From positions 2,604,001 to 2,668,000 of the forward strand of contig NZ_JACBZX010000001.1 of NCBI RefSeq assembly GCF_013408565.1: 64,000 nucleotides of DNA, in the 5' to 3' direction. This DNA is from Janibacter alkaliphilus. Lineage in GTDB: Bacteria; Actinomycetota; Actinomycetes; Actinomycetales; Dermatophilaceae. The notes below the pieces were generated by a model, which saw only the letters and a program-made list of their open reading frames with translations, was not told where the DNA came from and made no database searches. Made by a program: the position numbers and the translations under genes. Every line of letters starts with the position of its first letter. Within the stretch, counting starts at the first letter, position 1. Shown here piece by piece: positions 1 to 7,466 of this stretch.

Positions 1-1197
1 GACGGGCACGGTGACACCCCGGTCTCCGAGCGTGTGCGGGTGCTGCTGGAGAGCGAAGGGGTCCAGGTCGCCACCTCGCCGTCCACCTCGGTGGCCGGCG
101 TGGTCATCGACATGACCCAGATCGAGACCCCGGCCGACCTGGAGACGCTGCGGGCGATCGCCGGCCCGGCGCTGAAGACGCTCGCCCCCACGGGTCGGGT
201 CATCGTCGTCGGTCGCCCGGTCGAGGAGGCCCGTGACGTCGCCCAGGCCGCGGCCCGCCGTGCGCTGGAGGGCATCGTGCGCTCCATCGGCAAGGAGATG
301 CGCGGCGGCGGCACCGCCAACACCGTCTACGTCGCCGAGGGCGCCGAGTCCGGGATCGACGCGACCATCCGCTTCTTCCTCTCCGGCCGCTCGGCCTACG
401 TCGACGCCCAGGTGGTGCACGTCGGCGAGCCGGTCGGCGAGCTCACCCAGCCGAGCGACTGGGACCAGCCGCTGGCCGACAAGGTGGCCGTCGTCACCGG
501 CGCCGCCCGCGGCATCGGCGCGGCCATCGCCGAGGTGCTCGCCCGCGACGGGGCCACCGTCGTGTGCGTCGACATCCCGGCGGCCGGCGGTCCGCTGGCC
601 GAGGTCGCCAACCGGCTCGGCGGCAGCGCCCTGCAGCTCGATGTCACCGCCGAGGACGCTGGCGCCAAGATCGTCGACCACGCGACCTCGCTGCACGGCG
701 GCTTCGACATCGTCGTGCACAACGCCGGGATCACCCGCGACAAGCTGCTCGTCAACACCGACGCCGACCGCTGGCACAGCGTGCTCGACGTCAACCTGCT
801 CTCCATCCTGCGGATGAACGAGGCCCTCGTGTCGGCGATCAACGCCGGCGGGCACATCGTCAACGTCGCCTCGATCGCCGGGATCGCGGGCAACCGCGGC
901 CAGACCAACTACGGCGCCTCCAAGGCCGGGGTCATCGGGATGACCAGCAGCCTCGCCGAGGAGCTGCGGTCGAAGGGGGTCACCGTCAACGCGGTCGCGC
1001 CCGGCTTCATCGAGACCGAGATGACCGCGAAGATCCCGCTGGCCACCCGCGAGGTCGGTCGTCTGACCAACAGCCTCTCCCAGGGCGGTCTGCCGGTGGA
1101 CGTCGCCGAGACCATCGGCTGGTTCGCCTGGGACGCCAACCGCGCGGTGACCGGCAACACCGTCCGGGTGTGCGGCCAGATGCTGCTGGGCGCCTGA
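1..1197 (+). CDS. fabG4: 3-oxoacyl-ACP reductase, high-molecular-weight FabG4 type (5' end outside window)
   Basis: NADPH-dependent beta-ketoacyl reductase of the short-chain dehydrogenase family. The frame is open from base 1, so the true start lies upstream; the 398 codons seen leave roughly 50 N-terminal residues missing compared with mycobacterial FabG4 (about 454 aa). The first ~145 residues form the degenerate flavodoxin-like N-terminal domain typical of this subfamily. The Rossmann motif TGAARGIG follows at about nt 490-515, and the catalytic Ser (nt 874), Tyr (nt 910) and Lys (nt 922) of the YxxxK active site are intact. The stop overlaps the start of the MaoC hydratase (TGATG), so the two are co-translated, as with M. 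tuberculosis Rv0242c-Rv0241c. Together they perform the reduction and hydration/dehydration steps of a fatty-acyl chain. The GTG at nt 34 is only an internal candidate start. Confidence 0.9.
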   Translation, partial: DGHGDTPVSERVRVLLESEGVQVATSPSTSVAGVVIDMTQIETPADLETLRAIAGPALKTLAPTGRVIVVGRPVEEARDVAQAAARRALEGIVRSIGKEMRGGGTANTVYVAEGAESGIDATIRFFLSGRSAYVDAQVVHVGEPVGELTQPSDWDQPLADKVAVVTGAARGIGAAIAEVLARDGATVVCVDIPAAGGPLAEVANRLGGSALQLDVTAEDAGAKIVDHATSLHGGFDIVVHNAGITRDKLLVNTDADRWHSVLDVNLLSILRMNEALVSAINAGGHIVNVASIAGIAGNRGQTNYGASKAGVIGMTSSLAEELRSKGVTVNAVAPGFIETEMTAKIPLATREVGRLTNSLSQGGLPVDVAETIGWFAWDANRAVTGNTVRVCGQMLLGA

Positions 1198-2051
1198 TGG
1201 CGGTCGAGACGCTCACCTCGGTCCCGAGCCTCGGGCCGGTGCTGGCCCGCGGCGCCCTCGCCGGTTCGAGCTCCGGCTCGACGCTGCCGGACGTGGCGCT
1301 GCGGGTCACCCCGGCCATCGACCGCGCGGACCTGCTGGAGTACCAGCGGTTGTGCGGCTTCGAGGGTGGCGACGTGCTGCCGCACACCTACCCGCACATC
1401 GTCAGCTTCCCGCTGCAGATGACGCTCATGGCCCGCCGGGACTTCCCGCTGTCGATGGCCGGCCTGGTGCACGTGGAGAACGAGATCGAGGTGCTGCGCC
1501 GGCTCACCGCCGACGACGCGCTGGAGATCACCGTGAGCGCCGACCGGCTCGTCGGGCACCCGCGCGGCCGGGTCGTGGAGATGGTCACGCAGGCCCGGGT
1601 CGACGGCGAGCTCGTCTGGCAGGGGCGCTCGAGCTACCTCAGCCGCGGGAAGGGCGACCCGGAGGCCGAGCGGTCCCAGCCCCCGGCCACGCCGAAGGGT
1701 CTGCCCGCCCAGCAGTGGCGGCTGCCGTCCGGCTTCGGTCGGCGGTACGCGGCGGTCACCGGAGACGTCAACCCGATCCACATGAGCAACGTGACGGCGA
1801 AGGCGATGGGCTTCCCGCGGGCCATCGCGCACGGCATGTGGACCTACGCCCGCACCCTCGCGGCGCTGGGTCCGCAGACGTCGGAGCCGGGGACGAGCCA
1901 CGTGTGGTTCAAGAAGCCGCTGCTCCTGCCGGGCGTCGTCGACCTCGTCGTGCAGCAGCCGGAGACCGAGGGCGGCCAGGTGCTGGCCGGTCTGCGGGGC
2001 GCGCGGAAGAAGGACACCGAGCACCTGGTGCTGACCTTCGACCCCGCCTGA
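1197..2051 (+). CDS. MaoC-family (R)-specific hydratase/dehydratase, HtdX-like
   Basis: 284-residue double hot-dog enoyl/3-hydroxyacyl thioester hydratase, start ATG overlapping the fabG4 stop. The C-terminal half carries the hydratase signature: catalytic Asp190 and His195 in GDVNPIH, followed by GFPRAIAHGMW. The N-terminal half (residues ~40-150) is the non-catalytic hot dog. Pairing with a FabG4-type reductase mirrors Rv0241c (HtdX) of M. tuberculosis and suggests it dehydrates or hydrates medium/long 3-hydroxyacyl thioesters. It is the last gene of its operon: the tandem palindromic repeat array begins four bases after its stop codon. Confidence 0.88.
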   Translation: MAVETLTSVPSLGPVLARGALAGSSSGSTLPDVALRVTPAIDRADLLEYQRLCGFEGGDVLPHTYPHIVSFPLQMTLMARRDFPLSMAGLVHVENEIEVLRRLTADDALEITVSADRLVGHPRGRVVEMVTQARVDGELVWQGRSSYLSRGKGDPEAERSQPPATPKGLPAQQWRLPSGFGRRYAAVTGDVNPIHMSNVTAKAMGFPRAIAHGMWTYARTLAALGPQTSEPGTSHVWFKKPLLLPGVVDLVVQQPETEGGQVLAGLRGARKKDTEHLVLTFDPA

Positions 2052-2054
2052 CCC

Positions 2055-2330
2055 GCAGCTGCCCCGGGCAGTTGCCACCCTCCCTGCGCAACTGCCCGGG
2101 CAATTCACGACCCCCATGCGCAACTGCCCGGGCAAATCACAACCCCCGTGCGCAACTGCCCGGGCAATTGACAGCCCCCGTGCGCAACTGCCCGGGCAAA
2201 ATCACAACCCCCGTGCGCAACTGCCCGGGCAATTGACGGCCCCCGTGCGCAACTGCCCGGGCAATTGACAGTCCCGTGCGCAACTGCCCGGGCAAATTGC
2301 GCTCCTCTGCGATTTGCCCGGGCAGCTGCG
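2055..2330. repeat. Array 1 of TGCCCGGGCA repeats (7 direct copies bounded by 2 inverted copies)
   Basis: This fills most of the 360-bp gap between the MaoC gene and the DUF421 gene. Seven copies of GCGCAACTGCCCGGGCAA start at 2086, 2118, 2150, 2182, 2215, 2247 and 2278, a period of 31-33 bp. The 13-15 bp between them are also similar (T[C/G]ACRRCCCCCGT). A copy in opposite orientation lies at each edge (2055-2075, with one extra C; 2312-2330). Each unit contains the perfect palindrome TGCCCGGGCA. No ORF in the region looks like a protein. Confidence 0.9.
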
Positions 2331-2411
2331 TAGAAGGGGGTCCGGGGGCCTGCGGGTCAGGTGGCCCATCGGGCGGCTCTCGGCCAGGTGCCCCGGCGGC
2401 ATCATGGGGTC

Positions 2412-3044
2412 ATGCCCGCACCGCTGCTCGCCCCGGCCCTGACCGCACCCGGCATCAACGTCCAGGACGAGAGCCCGCTGTCGTTGCTGTGGCGGGAGGT
2501 CGGGCTGCCGTCGTGGCACGCCGCCTTCGCCGTCGTGGTGAGCACGGTGGCGATCTATGCCTTCTTCGTGCTGCTGGTCCGGGTGCTCGGCCAGCGGGTG
2601 CTCTCCAGGGCCTCGGGCTTCGACGTCGCCGCGGTGATCGCGCTCGGGGCGATCACCGGCCGGGTCACCCTGGGCTACACCCCGACCCTGGTCGCCGGGG
2701 CGCTGGCGCTGCTCACCCTCTTCGCCGCCGAGGCGGTCGTCGGCGAGCTGCGCCGGGTGCGGCGGATGGACTCCCTCTTCGACAACCGAGCCGTGGTGCT
2801 CGTCGCCGGCGGGCAGATCCAGGAGGACCTGCTGCGGCGCAGCCACTTCGTCGAGGACGAGCTGCGCGCGTCATTGCGACGCCACGGGGTGCACCGGCTC
2901 GAGGACGCAGAGCTGGTCGTGCTGGAGCGCACCGGAGAGATCAGCGTGCTGCACACCGGACGCACCATCGACCCCTTCGTCGTGCACAACGTCATCGGTG
3001 CTGACCGGCTGCCGGACGAGGTGCTGCGGCATGACGACGACTGA
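2412..3044 (+). CDS. DUF421 (YetF-like) membrane protein
   Basis: 210-residue inner-membrane protein of the DUF421/YetF family; biochemical role unknown. Three hydrophobic segments lie at about residues 37-57, 68-85 and 88-107. A cytoplasmic part follows with the family pattern (FDNRAVVLVAGGQIQEDLLRRSHFVEDELRASLR-type helix-strand region at ~125-160) and ends in a strand-rich tail. The ATG at 2412 is chosen because it directly precedes the hydrophobic N-terminus; the upstream in-frame ATG at 2361 would add a charged peptide translated through non-coding sequence. It is a single gene, with thrS following after 120 bp on its own promoter. Confidence 0.78.
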   Translation: MPAPLLAPALTAPGINVQDESPLSLLWREVGLPSWHAAFAVVVSTVAIYAFFVLLVRVLGQRVLSRASGFDVAAVIALGAITGRVTLGYTPTLVAGALALLTLFAAEAVVGELRRVRRMDSLFDNRAVVLVAGGQIQEDLLRRSHFVEDELRASLRRHGVHRLEDAELVVLERTGEISVLHTGRTIDPFVVHNVIGADRLPDEVLRHDDD

Positions 3045-3093
3045 CCGGGGGCCGGGCGGCGAAACGCGCTGCGAGCCCACCGACCCGGCCGGA

Positions 3094-3099
3094 TAGCAT
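3094..3099 (+). promoter_or_regulatory. Probable -10 element (TAGCAT) of thrS
   Basis: A TAGCAT hexamer fits the actinobacterial TANNNT -10 box, 65 nt before the thrS start. The leader is GC-rich and contains short GGTCG/CGACC palindromes; no T-box specifier or T-box bulge sequence was recognised. Confidence 0.5.
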
Positions 3100-3164
3100 C
3101 GCGGTCGGGCCGACCCGACCGGCGCCGGCCCGAGCGCACCAGCACCCACCCGAAGGAGTCACCC

Positions 3165-5159
3165 GTGGCCGCCCAGATCTCCGTCACCGTCGCCGACGAG
3201 CAGCGAACGGTCGACGAGGGCACCACCGCCGCCGACCTCTTCGGCGACGACCGCGCGGTGCTCGTGGCCCGGGTCGACGGCGAGCTGCGCGACCTCGCCC
3301 ACGTGCTCGCCGACGGCGACGTCGTCGAGCCGGTGACCGCCGCCGAGCAGGACGGCCTCGACGTGCTGCGCCACTCCACGGCGCACGTGCTCGCCCAGGC
3401 CGTGCAGCAGGCCCACGCCGACGCCAAGCTCGGCATCGGCCCGCCGGTCCGGGACGGCTTCTACTACGACTTCGACGTCGCCGACCCCTTCACCCCCGAG
3501 GACCTCAAGGCCCTCGAGAAGGCGATGCAGAAGATCATCAACGAGGGTCAGACCTTCGTGCGCCGCGAGGTCTCCGACGACGAGGCGCTGGCCGAGCTCG
3601 CCGACGAGCCGTACAAGTGCGAGCTGATCGGCCTCAAGGGCGGCTCCGGCGGCGACGTCGAGGACGCGGCCGAGGGCGCCGCCGTCGAGGTCGGCGGCGC
3701 CGGCCTGACGATCTACGACAACGTCCGCAAGGACGGCTCGGTGGCATGGGGCGACCTGTGCCGTGGCCCGCACGTGCCGAGCACCAAGGTCATCGGCAAC
3801 GCCTTCAAGGTGATGCGCAGCGCCGCCGCCTACTGGCGCGGCAGCGAGAAGAACCCGCAGCTGCAGCGGATCTACGGCACCGCCTGGCCGAGCAAGGACG
3901 AGCTCAAGGCCTACCTGGAGCGCCTCGCCGAGGCCGAGCGCCGCGACCACCGCAAGCTCGGCGCAGAGCTCGACCTCTTCTCCTTCCCCGACGAGCTCGG
4001 CTCCGGGATGGTCGTCTTCCACCCGAAGGGCGGGGTCATCAAGCGGGAGATGGAGGACTACGTCCGCCGGCGGCACATCGAGGAGGGCTTCGAGTACGTC
4101 AGCACCCCGCACATCTCCAAGGACGGGCTCTTCCACACCTCCGGGCACCTGCCGTACTACGCGGACACGATGTTCCCGCCGATGGAGCTCGAGCACAGCG
4201 AGTACCGCCTCAAGGCGATGAACTGCCCGATGCACAACCTCATCTTCCGCAGCCGCGGGCGCTCCTACCGCGAGCTGCCGCTGCGCTTCTTCGAGTTCGG
4301 GTCGGTCTACCGCTACGAGAAGTCCGGAGTGGTGCACGGCCTGACCCGGGTGCGCGCGATGACCCAGGACGACAGCCACTCCTACGTCACCGCCGAGCAG
4401 GCCCCGGAGGAGATCGCCCACCTGCTGCGCTTCGTCACCGGGCTGCTGGCCGACTTCGGGCTCGACGACTACTACTTCGAGATCTCCACCCGCGCCGAGG
4501 AGGGGGAGAAGAAGGAGAAGTTCATCGGCTCGGACGAGCAGTGGCAGGAGGCCACACAGGTGCTGCGTGACGCCGCCGGCGCCTACGGCGTCGACCTCGT
4601 CGAGGACCCCGGCGGCGCCGCCTTCTACGGCCCGAAGATCTCGGTGCAGGCGCGCGACGCCATCGGCCGGACCTGGCAGATGAGCACCATCCAGTATGAC
4701 TTCAACCAGCCGCACCGCTTCGGGCTGGAGTACCAGGCCGCCGACGGCTCCAGGCAGGAGCCGGTGATGATCCACTCGGCGAAGTTCGGCTCGATCGAGC
4801 GGTTCTTCGGGGTGCTCGTCGAGCACTACGCCGGCGCCTTCCCGGTGTGGCTCAGCCCGGTCCAGGCGCTCGGGATCCCGGTCGCCGAGGACTTCGAGCC
4901 CTACCTGCAGGGCGTCCTCGACCAGCTCGCCGCGGCCGGGGTGCGGGTCGAGATGGACCGCAGCGACGACCGCTTCCCGAAGAAGATCCGCAACGCCAGC
5001 AAGGCGAAGGTCCCCTTCACCCTCATCGCCGGCGGCGAGGACCAGGAGAAGGGGGCGGTCTCCTTCCGCTACCGGGACGGCTCGCAGGAGAACGGGGTGC
5101 CGGTCGCCGACGCCATCACCAAGATCTGCGAGGCGATCGACACCCGCGCCCAGGTCTGA
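3165..5159 (+). CDS. thrS: Threonyl-tRNA synthetase
   Basis: 664-residue cytoplasmic class II synthetase that charges tRNA-Thr. Domains in order: TGS (~1-60), the second additional/editing domain with H70xxxH74, the class II catalytic core (~260-535), and the anticodon-binding domain (~545-664). Cys354, His405 and His537 correspond to the active-site zinc ligands, and motif 2 ([11 protein letters not shown]) is intact. The start is GTG at 3165, with a good ribosome site (AAGGAG) eight bases upstream. As in mycobacteria, the gene opens the cluster leading to phosphatidylinositol mannoside synthesis. Confidence 0.97.
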   Translation: MAAQISVTVADEQRTVDEGTTAADLFGDDRAVLVARVDGELRDLAHVLADGDVVEPVTAAEQDGLDVLRHSTAHVLAQAVQQAHADAKLGIGPPVRDGFYYDFDVADPFTPEDLKALEKAMQKIINEGQTFVRREVSDDEALAELADEPYKCELIGLKGGSGGDVEDAAEGAAVEVGGAGLTIYDNVRKDGSVAWGDLCRGPHVPSTKVIGNAFKVMRSAAAYWRGSEKNPQLQRIYGTAWPSKDELKAYLERLAEAERRDHRKLGAELDLFSFPDELGSGMVVFHPKGGVIKREMEDYVRRRHIEEGFEYVSTPHISKDGLFHTSGHLPYYADTMFPPMELEHSEYRLKAMNCPMHNLIFRSRGRSYRELPLRFFEFGSVYRYEKSGVVHGLTRVRAMTQDDSHSYVTAEQAPEEIAHLLRFVTGLLADFGLDDYYFEISTRAEEGEKKEKFIGSDEQWQEATQVLRDAAGAYGVDLVEDPGGAAFYGPKISVQARDAIGRTWQMSTIQYDFNQPHRFGLEYQAADGSRQEPVMIHSAKFGSIERFFGVLVEHYAGAFPVWLSPVQALGIPVAEDFEPYLQGVLDQLAAAGVRVEMDRSDDRFPKKIRNASKAKVPFTLIAGGEDQEKGAVSFRYRDGSQENGVPVADAITKICEAIDTRAQV

Positions 5160-5173
5160 GCCGCTGCCCGGGC

Positions 5174-5263
5174 CTCGACGAGCTGCAGCCAGCACCAGCT
5201 CGTCGAGCCAGCAGCAGCTCGAGCTGGTGCTGGCTCGCGAAACTGCTGCCAGCAGCAGTTTCG
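5174..5263. repeat. Three consecutive hairpins after thrS
   Basis: Hairpin 1: 5174-5185 pairs perfectly with 5196-5207 (12 bp, 10-nt loop). Hairpin 2: 5205-5236 is a 32-nt near-perfect palindrome centred between 5220 and 5221, with one mismatched pair. Hairpin 3: CGAAACTGCTG (5238-5248) pairs with 5253-5263 around the loop CCAG. They share CAGCAG/CTGCTG and CCAGCA blocks, as if one unit had been copied and inverted. Hairpin 3 is followed by TCGG rather than a T-run, so termination is possible but not of the classical intrinsic kind. Confidence 0.85.
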
Positions 5264-5343
5264 GCGGTCGGGCGGTCGGGCTGGCGGTGGGCGTCCTGAG
5301 CCCTCACCGGTATCCGGGCGCGGGGCGTCCGGCCAGTCATGCC

Positions 5344-5349
5344 TAGGAT
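5344..5349 (+). promoter_or_regulatory. -10 box (TAGGAT) of the HIT gene, leaderless
   Basis: TAGGAT lies seven bases before the ATG at 5357, so transcription should begin at or next to the start codon. This rules against the in-frame ATG at 5339, which lies upstream of the -10 box. Confidence 0.65.
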
Positions 5350-5356
5350 CGGGCGC

Positions 5357-5914
5357 ATGACCGACGCCCCGGAGCCGCGACCGACCGAGGACGAGCGCGC
5401 CTTCGCCGGGGTGCCGGACGGCTTCGACCGGCTGTGGACCCCGCACCGGATGGCCTACGTCACCGGAGAGCGGCCCAGCGACGAGGCGGGGGAGGGCTGC
5501 CCCTTCTGCGCGGCGCCCGGCAAGGACGACGCCGAGGGGCTGATCGTGCACCGCGGCGAGCACTGCTACGTCGTGATGAACCTCTTCCCCTACAACGCCG
5601 GCCACGTCCTCGTCTGCCCCTACCGGCACATCTCGCTCTACGTCGACCTCACCGACGACGAGACGGCCGAGTTCACCGCCTTCACCAAGACCGTCATCCG
5701 GGTGATGGAGGCGACCTCGAGCCCGCACGGCTTCAACATCGGGATGAACCAGGGCGCGGTCGCCGGCGCCGGGGTCGCCGCGCACCTGCACCAGCACGTC
5801 ATCCCGCGGTGGGGCGGCGACATGAACTTCCTGCCGATCATCGCCCAGACCAAGGCGCTGCCGATCCTGCTCGAGGACGCCCGGCAGGCCCTCGCCGACG
5901 CCTGGCCGGTCTAG
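5357..5914 (+). CDS. HIT-family hydrolase/Ap4A phosphorylase-like
   Basis: 185-residue cytoplasmic histidine-triad protein. The triad H143-L-H145-Q-H147 is intact and a CPFC pair (C48, C51) sits near the N-terminus. The closest known arrangement is M. tuberculosis Rv2613c, a diadenosine tetraphosphate phosphorylase found between thrS and pgsA, so a dinucleoside-polyphosphate substrate is likely by context. Here the link to pgsA is interrupted by two reverse-strand genes. Its stop codon TAG lies in the tetranucleotide CTAG, whose other strand supplies the TAG stop of the convergent membrane gene. Confidence 0.88.
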   Translation: MTDAPEPRPTEDERAFAGVPDGFDRLWTPHRMAYVTGERPSDEAGEGCPFCAAPGKDDAEGLIVHRGEHCYVVMNLFPYNAGHVLVCPYRHISLYVDLTDDETAEFTAFTKTVIRVMEATSSPHGFNIGMNQGAVAGAGVAAHLHQHVIPRWGGDMNFLPIIAQTKALPILLEDARQALADAWPV

Positions 5915-6792
5915 GCGGAAGTCGCGCTGCCCGGCTGCCGGTGCTGCCGCTGGTCCCGCGCGGCGCGTCCGCGGCGCCGCTGCCACCACGGCCACAGCCG
6001 CTCCAGCGGCAGGAAGGCGAAGAGGCAGATCACCAGCGGGGCGAAGTGGATGCTCAGCAGGTAGGCGGTGATCGCGTGGAAGCCGAAGCACAGCCCGATG
6101 CCGATCGCCAGGCCGCGGCCGCGCAGCCACAGCAGCACCGGTGAGACGAGCTCGAGCACCAGCAGCGCCCACTGGCTGGCATGGACGAGCAGCGGGTAGC
6201 CGGCCATCCACTGCGCCAGGTCGTTGCCGCGCCGGCTGAAGGCCCAGATGAAGGTCGACCCGCTGGCCCACCCCCAGCCGCCGAAGCGGATCTTGGCCAG
6301 CGCCGAGAGGAAGTAGATCGCCACCGCCCCGACCTGGATCATCCGCACCGCCCAGCCGGCCGCCGCGCTGCGGGTGCTGGTGTCCCGGACGCTGGCGGCG
6401 CCGACCGTGGGCAGCACCAGCAGGGCCACCATGAGGGCGAAGTGGTCGTGGTCGATCTTGCTGTAGGAGAAGGCGTTCGAGACCCAGTCGAGCATCCCGA
6501 GGGCGCACACCGCGCCGGCCAGCCGGGGGAGACGACCGGAGGCGGCCAGCACCGCGGAGACGAGCACGACGACCCGCAGCACCTGCACGTAGACCGGGGT
6601 CGGGGCCGGCAGGTGCAGCAGCTCGCGGACGAGGAGCGGCTTGTAGAGGTCCTCGGGCACGTCGCCGTGCGGGATCGGGTCGGTGACGTTGACGAGCACG
6701 TCCACGACGACGAAGCCGTAGACGAGCATCCGCAGCCAGGCGATCCGGGCCAGCGGGATCTCCGGCGCGAGGAAGGTCCAGATGCGGGTCAC
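5911..6792 (-). CDS. HTTM-like multi-pass membrane protein
   Basis: 293-residue integral membrane protein with about six to seven hydrophobic segments and an Arg/Gln-rich C-terminal tail. The pattern YFLSALAKIRFGGWGWASG and the overall layout resemble HTTM-domain (vitamin-K-dependent carboxylase-like) bacterial proteins, whose function is mostly unknown. It is the second gene of a two-gene unit: its ATG overlaps the stop of the 168-aa protein gene by four bases (6789-6792), so translational coupling is expected. The unit is inserted between the HIT gene and pgsA, which are neighbours in mycobacteria. Confidence 0.65.
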   Translation of the reverse strand: MTRIWTFLAPEIPLARIAWLRMLVYGFVVVDVLVNVTDPIPHGDVPEDLYKPLLVRELLHLPAPTPVYVQVLRVVVLVSAVLAASGRLPRLAGAVCALGMLDWVSNAFSYSKIDHDHFALMVALLVLPTVGAASVRDTSTRSAAAGWAVRMIQVGAVAIYFLSALAKIRFGGWGWASGSTFIWAFSRRGNDLAQWMAGYPLLVHASQWALLVLELVSPVLLWLRGRGLAIGIGLCFGFHAITAYLLSIHFAPLVICLFAFLPLERLWPWWQRRRGRAARDQRQHRQPGSATSA

Positions 6793-7295
6793 AGGCCGCG
6801 CTCCGGGTCGTGCGGGTGGCGCACCTGCCAGCGGGCGAGCAGCTCGTCGGTGCGCGAACCGTCCTCACCGAGCACGATCCGGGTGGTGCGCACCTCGACC
6901 ACCCGCCAGCGTGCCTGCTCCGGCTGGCGGCGCGCGTGCAGCACGGCCACCGACTGGAGCTTCGAGGGGTCGGCGACGATCGAGGGCAGCTGGCCCTCGA
7001 TCTCGCTGCGCTCCATGCCGAGCGCCTCGCGGGAGAGGTCGACCCGCACCCGGTCGCCGTCGACGGTCTCGGCGGCCATGTAGGGCGAGCTGATGACGCC
7101 GCCGTCGTTCTCCACCGAGAAGGCGTACTGGGCCATCGGCGCGAAGGGCCACCACCGGTCGTCGCCGACCAGCGTGCCGGCCACGACCGTCCCGATGACG
7201 GCAGCGCCGAGCACCAGTCGCCAGGCGCGGCCGGATCGGGTGAGGCTCACCGGGGCAGTCAACCGGCCCGCCCGCGCCCAGGCCAGCCCCGACAC
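6789..7295 (-). CDS. Hypothetical protein with one N-terminal membrane segment
   Basis: 168 residues, function not recognised. A short basic N-terminus is followed by one hydrophobic segment (~residues 27-45); the remaining ~120 residues are hydrophilic and probably extracytoplasmic. The aromatic patch DDRWWPFAPMAQYAFSV begins right after the membrane segment. It is coupled to the downstream HTTM-like membrane protein, so a membrane complex or a shared substrate is a reasonable inference. The start could also be the GTG at about 7250 (VSLTRSGRAW), which still keeps the membrane segment. Confidence 0.62.
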   Translation of the reverse strand: MSGLAWARAGRLTAPVSLTRSGRAWRLVLGAAVIGTVVAGTLVGDDRWWPFAPMAQYAFSVENDGGVISSPYMAAETVDGDRVRVDLSREALGMERSEIEGQLPSIVADPSKLQSVAVLHARRQPEQARWRVVEVRTTRIVLGEDGSRTDELLARWQVRHPHDPERGL

Positions 7296-7369
7296 GCGCC
7301 CTTCGCCGACCTCCCCCCATCGCGCTGCTCGTCGGCGCCACCACCACCGACCGCGCGACCTACCCCGCC

Positions 7370-7419
7370 GGCTACCACGCAGTAAGTGTCGTGATCACAA
7401 CACTTACTGCGTGGTAGCC
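7370..7419. repeat. 50-nt palindrome with perfect 20-bp arms upstream of pgsA
   Basis: GGCTACCACGCAGTAAGTGT (7370-7389) is exactly complementary to 7400-7419, with the 10-nt centre CGTGATCACA. It is markedly richer in A/T than its surroundings. It lies in the 171-bp gap between the divergent 168-aa gene and pgsA, 48 bp before the pgsA start. It could be a dimeric operator for either promoter or a cruciform/insertion remnant. Confidence 0.9.
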
Positions 7420-7466
7420 CGTGCTGCGGCGAGGTGGAAGGGGGGCGCGGCTACCCTGGGAGGGCC

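Noticed and set aside
2086..2300. CRISPR-like array (18-bp repeats, ~32-bp period)
   Set aside because: The 'spacers' are only 13-15 bp and are themselves similar to each other, the repeat is a short palindrome, and no cas gene is present. It is a tandem repeat.
3045..3164. T-box riboswitch before thrS
   Set aside because: No T-box sequence or specifier loop was visible, and the leader is too short.
5161..5173. Additional TGCCCGGGC repeat copy after thrS
   Set aside because: GCTGCCCGGGCC there lacks the GCAA flanks and stands alone; probably chance in GC-rich DNA.
3159..5195. 678-codon reverse-strand ORF opposite thrS, and many other long antisense ORFs
   Set aside because: High GC suppresses stops in shadow frames; the peptide is low-complexity Leu/Val/Gly/Arg/Asp sequence and the opposite strand encodes a complete ThrRS.
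7390..7399. GlxR/CRP site in the pgsA palindrome
   Set aside because: The centre GTGATCAC lacks the TGTGA-N6-TCACA spacing.
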